Positions 8,094 to 16,033 of a DNA stretch of 64,000 bases are shown here, piece by piece (position 1 is the stretch's first letter; every line of letters begins with the position of its first letter). The translations under genes and the position numbers were made by a program. A model generated the notes under the pieces. The model had not been told where the DNA came from. It did not search any database and saw only the letters and a program-made list of their open reading frames with translations. The DNA is from Massilia sp. MS-15 (GTDB lineage: Bacteria; Pseudomonadota; Gammaproteobacteria; Burkholderiales; Burkholderiaceae_D): positions 124,001 to 188,000 of the forward strand of contig NZ_JAIWIA010000009.1 of NCBI RefSeq assembly GCF_020176695.1, written 5' to 3'.

Positions 8094-11000
8094 ATGCCGA
8101 CACCTGAATCATTCAACAGTGCCCACCATCTGTCGCTCACACTGCGTCAAATCGGCGATGCCTATGCCAGGGCTGGCGCGCAGGCGCGGCTCGATATCGC
8201 GCAACGGGTACGCCGGTTTTCCCATCAGGTGGAAGAGCAGCTTGCACCGCTCGCCGACGCCGCCATGGGAATCGAGGCGGTGCGCTGCACCGTGGCGGTC
8301 TCACAGGCGCTCGAAGGCGCCGAAAACCGTTTTCGCCAATTGCTCAAGACCGAACTGAGCGGTCTCGATTTTTCCCACATCTGGTATGTCGTGGCGGAGG
8401 CGGCGAAGGAAGTCGTGCTCTACCTGGGTGGCGGCGCGGTCATTGGCGGAGCGGTCGGGGCGGCCGGAGGCTTCTTCTTCGGCGGCGTCGGCGCTGCGCC
8501 CGGGGCAGTTGCCGGCGCCTCGCTCGGGATGAAGATCGCCGGCGACATCCTCGCGGTGATGGGCCTGGGCAGCCTGGCCGTCTATATCGCGGGTAGCGTT
8601 CCCAGGATCATGCAGTTGGCAGCGACAGGCTTTGCCAGCGCCTGGAGCGCCGGGCAGCTTCCCTCCAGCGCCCATGGCGCCTACCAGGCCCGGATCCATG
8701 CGGCAAGCGAATCCTTCGCCCAATGCAAGCTGCTCTTGCTGAAAGCGGTGCTTGCCGCGATCGTGGTGGCCCTGTCGCGCGGACAGCTGGCGCGCTCCGA
8801 GCTGATCAAGCAACTGAACAGCAGCAAATTGGGACCGCGCTTCGGCGCATGGATCGCAGCCAACGAACAGAAACTGCTGACGCATGCCGCGCTGCGTCCT
8901 GCGATCGCGGCAGCCGACGGCGGCGCCGGTCCGGCCGCCAGGGCGGCAGCGCCGAGGAAAACGGCCCCGCCACCGTCGCCCAGGGAAAAACCGCCTGCGC
9001 CCGCAGCGCAGAAGAACGGCGTCGGAAAAACCTCCTGCCCGACTTGCCTGACGGTCGGCCACCCGGTCGATCCGCTCACTGGCAGCAAGATTCTTTCGGG
9101 CCCCGGCGAGCTCGACTTTTCCCTGGCAGCGCCCCTGCCCCTGGTCTGGCAACGACGCTACAGCTCAGCCCAATCGCGCTCTGGCTGGCTTGGACAGGGC
9201 TGGTCGATCCCGATCTCGGATGCGCTGGCGCTCAGCGGCAACGAGATCGTCATTCTCGACGCCTTCGAACGCGAGGTGACGTTTTCGCTACCTGGAATAG
9301 GCCAGACGATCTTCTCGCCTTCCGAAAAGATCAGCCTGGTGCGCACCGCTGCCTCCCGCTTCGAACTCGTCGACCAGAACCTGCAGCGCCGGCAGTTCGC
9401 CCTGCTTGGCCCTGCGGGCCGAATCGCGCACCTGGTTGGCATCGTCGACGCCAATGGCAACGCCATCCGCATCCTCTACAACCATCGGCAACTGCCGGAG
9501 CGGATACACGATAGCGCCGGCCGCACCTTCACCCTCGCATTCGGCACCTGCCGCGGCCAGCCACGCCTGTCAAGTGTCGGCATGCTGCGTGAAACAGGTG
9601 AGCATCAGCACTTGCCGGCGCATCAAGCCGACCTGCTGGTGCAGTATGACTACGATGATGCCGGGGACCTGGTCCGGGTGCGCAATTGTCTCGGCCAGGT
9701 AACGCGGGAATTCGCCTACCGCGATCACCTGATGGTGGAGCATGCGCAGCCGGGCGGGCTCGTCTCGCGCTATGAATACGACCAGTACACTCCGGCAGGC
9801 AAGGTGCTGCGCAACTGGACCAGCAACGGGCTGTCGTGGAGCTTCCAGTACCTCGCCCGCGAGACCGTGGTCACCGACCATCTCGGACGCGTGCAACGCT
9901 ACCGGTTCGACCGGCGGCAGCGCTATACCGGCATGGTCGACGCCGCCGGCGGCACCACCAGGCGACGCCTGGACGAGCATGGCAACCTGCTCTCCATCAC
10001 CGACCCGGCCGGGCGCAGCACCAGCTACCGGTACGACGACCGGAGCCGGGTCGTCCGGGTCGAACGTGGCGGCCATGGCACGGGCATCGTCTATCACGCG
10101 CGCTTCGACAAGCCGGCGCTGATCACCGACGCGCTCGGCGCCACCACGGCCTTGCGCTACGACGAGCGCGGCAACCTGACCGGCATCACCGACGCGCTGG
10201 GACAGCGCACGTCCTACACCTACAATGCGCAGGGCTTGCCGATCGAGGTCACCGATGCCGCGGGCGCCGTCAAACGCCTTGCCTATGACAGCGGCGGGCA
10301 GCTGACCAGGTATACCGACTGCTCTGGCAACACCACGCATTTCCATTACGAAGGCGGTAAGCTGGTGCGCATCGTGGATGCGGCCGGGGCGTCCACCGCC
10401 TACACGTATGACGGGCTTGGCCGCCTCCTCGCGACGGTGCATCCGGACGGCAAGACCGAGCGCTACGACTATGACGGGCTCGGACGGCTGATCGGGCGGA
10501 CCGACATCGCCGGGAACCGCAGCAGCTACGTGCTCGACACCGATGGCAAGCCCTTGCAGCGTCGCGATGCGCGCGGCGGGGTACTCGCTTACCGCTACGA
10601 TGCGGGGCGCCGCCTGGCCGAGCTGATCAACGAGAACGGCGATATCAGCCGCTTCGTCTACGACGCACTGGACCGTCTTGTCGAGGAAACCGGCTTCGAC
10701 GGCCGCCTGACCCGCTATCGCTACGACCAGGCGGGCCTGGTGGTGGCCAGGGAAGAATGCGGTAGCGGCGCCCAGGACAAGGCAAGCCAGATCCTTACGC
10801 ACTACCTGCGCGATGAGGCGGGCCAGCTGGTCGAGAAGATCAGTTCCCGCGTCACCGGCCCGGCGCAGGCGGAACAACTGCGCCAGCGCTACGCGTACGA
10901 CCCGCTCGGACGCATGACGCGTGCGGTCAATGCCGATGCCGAGATCGAGCTCGGGTACGACCTGCTGGGGCGGCTGGTCAGCGATACGACCCGCGCCGGC

Positions 11001-12725
11001 AAGCGTACCAGCGTATTACGGCACAGCTACGACGAGCTGGGCAACCGCATCCAGACCGTCCTCCCGGACGGACGAGTACTGAACAGCCTGTTCTACGGTT
11101 CCGGACACCTGCACCAGATCAACCTGGACGGCGCGGTCATCACCGATGTGGAACGCGACAGCGCGCACCGCCCCACCAGCCGCAGCCAGGGCGCGCTCAC
11201 CAGCCGCTTCGACTACGACCAGGCCGGGCGGCTCCTGTCACAGGTGGCCGATGACGGGCACACCGCCGTCGTCGCACGCAGCTACGCCTACGACGAAGCG
11301 GGCAATCTCGGCGCCATCGACGATCTCCGTCAGGGGCGCACCGAGTACCACTACGATGCCATCGGCCGCGTCCTCGCCGCGCTACGGCCGGACATGCGCG
11401 AGCGCTTCGCCTTCGACCCGGCCCACAACCTGCTCGACCCTGCCGCCGCGTCCTGCGGGCGGGTCGAGGGTAACCGGGTACGCGTGTTCGAAGACAAGCG
11501 CTACGGCTACGACGCGCACGGCAATCTCCAGGAAAAGCGCATCGGGCGCCATACGCGCATGCAGTTCGAATGGAATGCCGCGCACCAGATGGTCAAGGCG
11601 ACGGTGGCGCGCCATGCCGGCCAGGACCAGCCATTGGTCCAGACGGTGCACTACGTGTACGACGCCTTCGGTCGCCGCATCTGCAAGCGCGACCGCTTCG
11701 GCGAGACGCACTTCCTCTGGGACGGCGACCGCCTGCTGTCGGAAGCGCGCGGCAGCGACCATCGGACCTACGTGTACGAGCCCGGTTCCTTCGTTCCGGT
11801 GGCCCGGATCGACGGGGCCGGATCCGGGTCCGGGCAGCCAGCGGCTCCGCTACCGGCGCAGGTGCATTACCTCCATACCGACCTGACGGGCACGCCACGC
11901 GAAGTCAGCGACCGGGATGGCCGGCTGATTTGGGCTGCCAGTTACAAGGCCTGGGGCAATGTCCTGAAAATCGAGGCACCTCAGCACCAGGACGAGGCGC
12001 ATGCCGTCGCCGCCCACCTGTCATCGGAAGCGGCGCTCGCCTCGCTCCAGCCGCTCCGGTTCCAGGGCCAGTACCATGATGTCGAGACCGGGCTGCACTA
12101 CAACCGGTTCCGCTACTACGATCCCGATTGCGGACGCTTCGTGTCGCCCGATCCCATCGGCCTGGCGGGCGGGAACAATGCATACCAGTACGCCCCGAAT
12201 CCCGTCGCCTGGGCCGATCCGCTCGGGCTGAGCGCATGCGCCTGCACGGCAGCGACCATCAATGCATCGACGCTTGACAAGGCAACGAGCGAAGCAGTCC
12301 TGAACACCGAGAAAGGATTGCGTCCCAACCCGGACAGCTATCTCTCGCAAGCCTACCGTGACGCCCACGCGGAGATATTCCGCGGCGGCGCCGCCCGGAT
12401 CCAGCCCTCCGCGCCCACCGGAACCATCGGGCGCACCGAAACCTGGGTCTTCCCGCAGTCAACCACACGTGACGCGATCGCACGCGCCGGCAACGACGTC
12501 TCGAAGCTGGAGGAATTGCTGGGACTGGACAAGGGTTATCTCGGTGCCAACCCGGTATTGGTTGAAATCCCGAACCCCATTGGCTATCGTATTCCAACGG
12601 GCAATGAATTCGGCGCCAACGGTTTCTGGCGGCCTGGCGGTTTTACTTATCCGGGAGGTTTGCCGGAGGCAGTGATCGACCCTGTCCCGCCCGGTGCCTA
12701 CACGACGAAGCCGGTTTTCCCATAA
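8094..12725 (+). CDS. RHS-repeat polymorphic toxin with unclassified C-terminal tip
   Basis: A 1543-residue RHS protein. The N-terminal part (about 1-270) is helical with a Gly/Ala-rich segment resembling glycine-zipper or membrane-interacting regions of T6SS-linked RHS proteins. A Pro-rich linker follows, then a DUF6531-like segment (TCLTVGHPVDPLTGSK), a long YD-repeat shell and the core-ending motif (YRYYDPDCGRFVSPDPIGLAGG-type, shown as FRYYDPDCGRFVSPDPIGL). After the ADPLGL junction near 12226 comes a variable tip of about 160 residues ending in GANGFWRPGGFTYPGGLPEA and a Pro-rich tail. I could not assign the tip's toxin fold. No PAAR domain is present, and no vgrG or eag gene is in the window, so the delivery route is open. 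The start is uncertain; ATG 8094 is a choice, not a proof. Confidence 0.85.
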   Translation: MPTPESFNSAHHLSLTLRQIGDAYARAGAQARLDIAQRVRRFSHQVEEQLAPLADAAMGIEAVRCTVAVSQALEGAENRFRQLLKTELSGLDFSHIWYVVAEAAKEVVLYLGGGAVIGGAVGAAGGFFFGGVGAAPGAVAGASLGMKIAGDILAVMGLGSLAVYIAGSVPRIMQLAATGFASAWSAGQLPSSAHGAYQARIHAASESFAQCKLLLLKAVLAAIVVALSRGQLARSELIKQLNSSKLGPRFGAWIAANEQKLLTHAALRPAIAAADGGAGPAARAAAPRKTAPPPSPREKPPAPAAQKNGVGKTSCPTCLTVGHPVDPLTGSKILSGPGELDFSLAAPLPLVWQRRYSSAQSRSGWLGQGWSIPISDALALSGNEIVILDAFEREVTFSLPGIGQTIFSPSEKISLVRTAASRFELVDQNLQRRQFALLGPAGRIAHLVGIVDANGNAIRILYNHRQLPERIHDSAGRTFTLAFGTCRGQPRLSSVGMLRETGEHQHLPAHQADLLVQYDYDDAGDLVRVRNCLGQVTREFAYRDHLMVEHAQPGGLVSRYEYDQYTPAGKVLRNWTSNGLSWSFQYLARETVVTDHLGRVQRYRFDRRQRYTGMVDAAGGTTRRRLDEHGNLLSITDPAGRSTSYRYDDRSRVVRVERGGHGTGIVYHARFDKPALITDALGATTALRYDERGNLTGITDALGQRTSYTYNAQGLPIEVTDAAGAVKRLAYDSGGQLTRYTDCSGNTTHFHYEGGKLVRIVDAAGASTAYTYDGLGRLLATVHPDGKTERYDYDGLGRLIGRTDIAGNRSSYVLDTDGKPLQRRDARGGVLAYRYDAGRRLAELINENGDISRFVYDALDRLVEETGFDGRLTRYRYDQAGLVVAREECGSGAQDKASQILTHYLRDEAGQLVEKISSRVTGPAQAEQLRQRYAYDPLGRMTRAVNADAEIELGYDLLGRLVSDTTRAGKRTSVLRHSYDELGNRIQTVLPDGRVLNSLFYGSGHLHQINLDGAVITDVERDSAHRPTSRSQGALTSRFDYDQAGRLLSQVADDGHTAVVARSYAYDEAGNLGAIDDLRQGRTEYHYDAIGRVLAALRPDMRERFAFDPAHNLLDPAAASCGRVEGNRVRVFEDKRYGYDAHGNLQEKRIGRHTRMQFEWNAAHQMVKATVARHAGQDQPLVQTVHYVYDAFGRRICKRDRFGETHFLWDGDRLLSEARGSDHRTYVYEPGSFVPVARIDGAGSGSGQPAAPLPAQVHYLHTDLTGTPREVSDRDGRLIWAASYKAWGNVLKIEAPQHQDEAHAVAAHLSSEAALASLQPLRFQGQYHDVETGLHYNRFRYYDPDCGRFVSPDPIGLAGGNNAYQYAPNPVAWADPLGLSACACTAATINASTLDKATSEAVLNTEKGLRPNPDSYLSQAYRDAHAEIFRGGAARIQPSAPTGTIGRTETWVFPQSTTRDAIARAGNDVSKLEELLGLDKGYLGANPVLVEIPNPIGYRIPTGNEFGANGFWRPGGFTYPGGLPEAVIDPVPPGAYTTKPVFP

Positions 12726-12734
12726 GGAGAAAAG

Positions 12735-12968
12735 ATGGACCAAAAACTGTATGAACTCGCGGATCTCACGATCTGGAAACGGGGCGACCGCTACTTTGTT
12801 CGCTACGATGCAGGCGCGCATCAGGTCACCATGCGCGAGGACGAACTTTCCGAGGCCGAGGTAGCGCTGGCAATCCAGGGCAAGGAAGCGACGAACCAGA
12901 TGCTGCTTGCGCTGGAAAAGCGGCTGATCAAGGCGGGCATTGATCCGCACGTTGCCAACCTCGATTGA
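12735..12968 (+). CDS. Putative immunity protein for the RHS toxin
   Basis: A 77-residue acidic protein without signal peptide or membrane segment, starting 9 bases after the toxin stop with an AAGGAGAAAAG ribosome-binding site overlapping the toxin end. It resembles no family I recognise. Position immediately after an RHS toxin tip is the standard location of the cognate cytoplasmic immunity gene, which implies a cytoplasmic target for the tip. Function is inferred only from this placement and size. Confidence 0.6.
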   Translation: MDQKLYELADLTIWKRGDRYFVRYDAGAHQVTMREDELSEAEVALAIQGKEATNQMLLALEKRLIKAGIDPHVANLD

Positions 12969-13107
12969 AGCATGCGCCAGAAAATCCTTGTTCGATTGTG
13001 CTGATATTCACGATAGCGACAAAGAGACATTCATACTGTAAATATCGTTTGTACGGCATCTTCAACAATTATTCATCACCCACATCGCTGGAATCACCAA
13101 TCTAAAG

Positions 13108-13136
13108 TTTATTTATGGCACAGAGCTCCCTATACT
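13108..13136 (+). promoter_or_regulatory. Putative sigma-70 promoter for the tiny-ORF unit
   Basis: TTTATT (13108-13113) and TATACT (13131-13136) are separated by 17 bases, in a locally AT-rich stretch following the immunity gene. It lies 36 bases before the ATG at 13173. The hexamers are seen; promoter activity is inferred. Confidence 0.45.
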
Positions 13137-13172
13137 GCACTGCAACATCGCAGTTTCCACGGAGATTCCACT

Positions 13173-13280
13173 ATGAGCCTAGCCCGCCGCTTGTTTGCCA
13201 GTGCCGCCGCCGCAGTGCGCGGCTTTTCGATCGAACTGTATGCCGCGCACGGCGGCTGGGCGCCAGCGGTACGGGGTTGA
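13173..13280 (+). CDS. Tiny ORF 1 (35 aa), possible small protein
   Basis: A 35-residue ORF that starts with ATG 12 bases after a GGAG ribosome-binding site (13161-13164). It is basic and Ala-rich at the N-terminus with an amphipathic look, and resembles nothing I know. It is followed after 2 bases by a second tiny ORF, and the pair lies between a promoter-like site and a strong terminator. It could be a real small protein or the leader of a small transcript. No conservation test could be run. Confidence 0.35.
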   Translation: MSLARRLFASAAAAVRGFSIELYAAHGGWAPAVRG

Positions 13281-13282
13281 GC

Positions 13283-13387
13283 ATGCCGGCACTCGATTTT
13301 GTCCTGAGCCTGTGCGCACTGGCGGCCCTGGTCGTCCGCCTGGCCCTGTCCCTGCGCCCCGCGCGCCGTCCGCCCGAGCCGACCTGA
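13283..13387 (+). CDS. Tiny ORF 2 (34 aa), possible single-span membrane protein
   Basis: A 34-residue ORF starting 2 bases after the stop of the preceding tiny ORF, consistent with translational coupling. Residues about 4-24 form one hydrophobic helix (Leu, Ala and Val rich), followed by a basic, Pro-rich tail, the usual look of a small inner-membrane protein. No family was recognised. The 13422-13463 terminator closes the unit. Confidence 0.35.
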   Translation: MPALDFVLSLCALAALVVRLALSLRPARRPPEPT

Positions 13388-13421
13388 TACGCTGCGACGC
13401 AACAGCAGTATTGACGTTCCT

Positions 13422-13463
13422 GCGCCGGCTGTACGACATGTCGTACGCCGGCGCTTTGTTTTT
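13422..13463 (+). terminator. Strong rho-independent terminator
   Basis: An extended palindrome (GCGCCGG...CCGGCGC arms with GTACGACATGTCGTAC centre, one bulged base) runs into a T-rich tail TTTGTTTTT. It ends the tiny-ORF transcript and insulates the S9 peptidase gene. Confidence 0.8.
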
Positions 13464-13567
13464 ACCAGTCCCTCCGGTACATGCCCGTCGCCGTCCATGC
13501 TGAGCTAGAATGCATTCGCATTTTCTGGCAAGAAAGCTATTTCCTTTCACTCGGCACTGAGAACACG

Positions 13568-15925
13568 ATGCGCATACCAGCACTTACGATCTTCGCGGCA
13601 CAACTGGCATTCCTTGCGCTGCCGGCGGCAGCCTCCACTCCGATCACCCTCGACCAGGCCATGTCCCATCCCGACTGGATCGGCACGCCGGTCGACACCG
13701 CCTGGTGGAGCTGGGACGGCAAGGGCGTGTACTACAAGCAGAAGCGCGACGGCTCGCCGGTGCGCGACACCTGGCTGGTGGCGCAGGGCGGCAAGGCAAG
13801 GCTGGTGAGCGATGCCGAGGCCGCGAAGATCGACGGCGCCGATGTGGTCTATAACCCAGGCCGCACGCGCGCGCTCATGCTGCGCAACGGCGACCTGTTC
13901 GAACGCGACCTGAAGAGCGGGGCCCTGATACAGATCACACGCGGCGCTACCCGCCTGGAAGCGCCGCAATACACCAGTGACGAACGCGGCGTGCACTACC
14001 GCATCGGCAGCGACTGGTACCTGTGGGACCGCGCCACCCGGGTGGTGGGCCCGGCCGCGCTGCTGCGCGCCGCCAAGGACCCGGCAGCCGCCGAGGACGA
14101 TCCGCTGCGCCAGCAGCAGCTGCGCCTGATCGCCACCCTCAAGCGCCAGAAGGACGAGCGCGACACGCTGCGCGAGCGCCTGAACGAACAGCGCCGCGTC
14201 GACCCGACCCTGCCCCCGGCGCCAATCTATCTGGGCGACAAGGTCGAGGTCGAGGACAGCGCGCTGTCCCCCGACGGCCGCTGGCTGCTCGTGGTCACCG
14301 CGCCGAAGGGTGCCGACAAGGGCCGCGTCGGCAAGATGCCGCGCTACGTGACCGAATCGGGCTACGAGGAATTCGACGACCAGCGTACCCGCGTCGGCCG
14401 CAACATGCCGGCGCCGCACACGCTCAAGCTGGTCGACCTGCGCACCAGCAAGGTGCAAGACCTGTCCTTCGACGTCCTGCCCGGCATCAAGGAAGACCCG
14501 CTGGCCGCGCTGCGCGCTGCGGCAAAGAAAGAGCCGCTCAAGGGCAACCGCGCGCTGCGCGTGTTCGGCGGCATCGCCTGGAGCGCGAACGGCGCCAACG
14601 TGGCCGTCATGCTGCGCGCGGTGGACAACAAGGACCGCTGGATCGCCACCGTCGACACGGCCGGCGCCAGCCTCAAGCCGCTGCACCGCCTGAGCGATGC
14701 GGCCTGGGTCAATTTCGACAACAGCGAATTCGGCTGGCTGCCGGACAACCGCAGCCTGTGGTACCTGTCCGAGGAAAGCGGCTACTCGCACCTGTACACC
14801 CAGCCCGCGACGGGCGGACCGGCGCGCGCCCTTACCTCGGGCAAGTGGGAAGCCTCGGACGTGAGCTGGTCGCATGACGGCAGCGTGGCCTGGGTGATGT
14901 GCAACCGCGCCACGCCTGGCGACTACGAAGTCTGCGCCGTGAACGCGAAGGATGGCGCGGTGCGCGAGGTGACGAGCCTCGACGGCGTCGAGCGCTTCCG
15001 CCTGTCCCCGGACGGGAAGAAGCTGCTGGTGCACTGGTCGGGCAGTTATACGCCGGTGCAGCTGGCCACCGTCCCGGCCAGCGGCGGCGCCGCCGTCAAG
15101 CTGACCGATACCCGCAGCGAGGCCTACAAGGCACGTAGCTGGATCGAGCCGCAGTACGTGGCGGTGCCGTCCAGCGCCGGCGGCGACCCGGTCTGGGCCA
15201 AGCTGTACCGCCCGGCCCAGCTCGAGCCGGGCAAGAAGTACCCGGTGGTGATGTTCGTGCACGGCGCCGGCTACCTGCAGAACGTCAGCCGCCGCTACCC
15301 GAACTACTTCCGCGAGCAGATGTTCCACAACCTGCTGGTCCAGAAGGGCTACATCGTGCTCGACATGGACTACCGCGCGTCGAAAGGCTACGGCAGCAAG
15401 TGGCGCACCGCGATCTACCGCCAGATGGGCCACCCGGAACTGGTCGACTATATCGACGGCGTGAACTACATGGTGGCCCAGCACCAGGGCGACGCGAAGA
15501 ACGTCGGCGTGTACGGTGGCAGCTATGGCGGCTTCATGACCTTCATGGCCCTGATGCGCGCACCGGAGACCTTCAAGGCCGGCGCCGCGCTGCGTCCGGT
15601 CACCGACTGGGTCACCTACAACCACGGCTACACCGCCAACATCCTCAACACGCCGGACATCGACCCTGAAGCCTACCGGATCTCGTCGCCGATCGAGTAC
15701 GCCGACAAGCTGCAGGGCCACCTCCTGATCGCGCATGGCATGATCGACGATAACGTGTTCTACCAGGACTCGGTGCGCATGGCGCAGCGCCTGATCGAGC
15801 TGAAGAAGGACAACTGGGAGCTGGCCAGCTACCCGCTGGAACGCCACGCCTACGTGCAGCCGGAAGCCTGGTACGACCAGTACCGCCGCATCTACCAGCT
15901 GTTCGAGCGCACGCTCAAGCAGTAA
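13568..15925 (+). CDS. S9-family serine peptidase (prolyl oligopeptidase/DPP-like), exported
   Basis: A 785-residue peptidase. ATG 13568 gives a signal peptide ending near residue 20 (LPAAAS). The middle is a beta-propeller-like region with DGRWLLV and SHDGSVAW repeats. The C-terminal alpha/beta-hydrolase holds the nucleophile Ser652 in GGSYGGF, the Asp in HGMIDDNV and the His in ERHAYV, so the triad is complete. Such enzymes remove dipeptides or cleave after Pro in the periplasm. It is monocistronic, flanked by terminators on both sides. An upstream in-frame extension to 13481 lacks signal-peptide character and was not used. Confidence 0.9.
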   Translation: MRIPALTIFAAQLAFLALPAAASTPITLDQAMSHPDWIGTPVDTAWWSWDGKGVYYKQKRDGSPVRDTWLVAQGGKARLVSDAEAAKIDGADVVYNPGRTRALMLRNGDLFERDLKSGALIQITRGATRLEAPQYTSDERGVHYRIGSDWYLWDRATRVVGPAALLRAAKDPAAAEDDPLRQQQLRLIATLKRQKDERDTLRERLNEQRRVDPTLPPAPIYLGDKVEVEDSALSPDGRWLLVVTAPKGADKGRVGKMPRYVTESGYEEFDDQRTRVGRNMPAPHTLKLVDLRTSKVQDLSFDVLPGIKEDPLAALRAAAKKEPLKGNRALRVFGGIAWSANGANVAVMLRAVDNKDRWIATVDTAGASLKPLHRLSDAAWVNFDNSEFGWLPDNRSLWYLSEESGYSHLYTQPATGGPARALTSGKWEASDVSWSHDGSVAWVMCNRATPGDYEVCAVNAKDGAVREVTSLDGVERFRLSPDGKKLLVHWSGSYTPVQLATVPASGGAAVKLTDTRSEAYKARSWIEPQYVAVPSSAGGDPVWAKLYRPAQLEPGKKYPVVMFVHGAGYLQNVSRRYPNYFREQMFHNLLVQKGYIVLDMDYRASKGYGSKWRTAIYRQMGHPELVDYIDGVNYMVAQHQGDAKNVGVYGGSYGGFMTFMALMRAPETFKAGAALRPVTDWVTYNHGYTANILNTPDIDPEAYRISSPIEYADKLQGHLLIAHGMIDDNVFYQDSVRMAQRLIELKKDNWELASYPLERHAYVQPEAWYDQYRRIYQLFERTLKQ

Positions 15926-15937
15926 GCTCCAGACAGA

Positions 15938-15959
15938 AGGCGCCTCCGGGCGCCTTTTT
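15938..15959 (+). terminator. Rho-independent terminator of the S9 peptidase gene
   Basis: AGGCGCC and GGCGCCT arms with a four-base loop are followed by TTTTT, 12 bases after the stop codon. Confidence 0.85.
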
Positions 15960-16033
15960 CGCAGGCGAACGCGGCGGCGCCCGGGCGCCATGCGCGTTAC
16001 CATGTGCCGCTTTCCTCGTTTCCGGAGTGTCCG

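Noticed and set aside
8094-12725. YD repeats considered as a DNA tandem repeat
   Set aside because: Repeats are at protein level and degenerate in DNA; they belong to the RHS shell.
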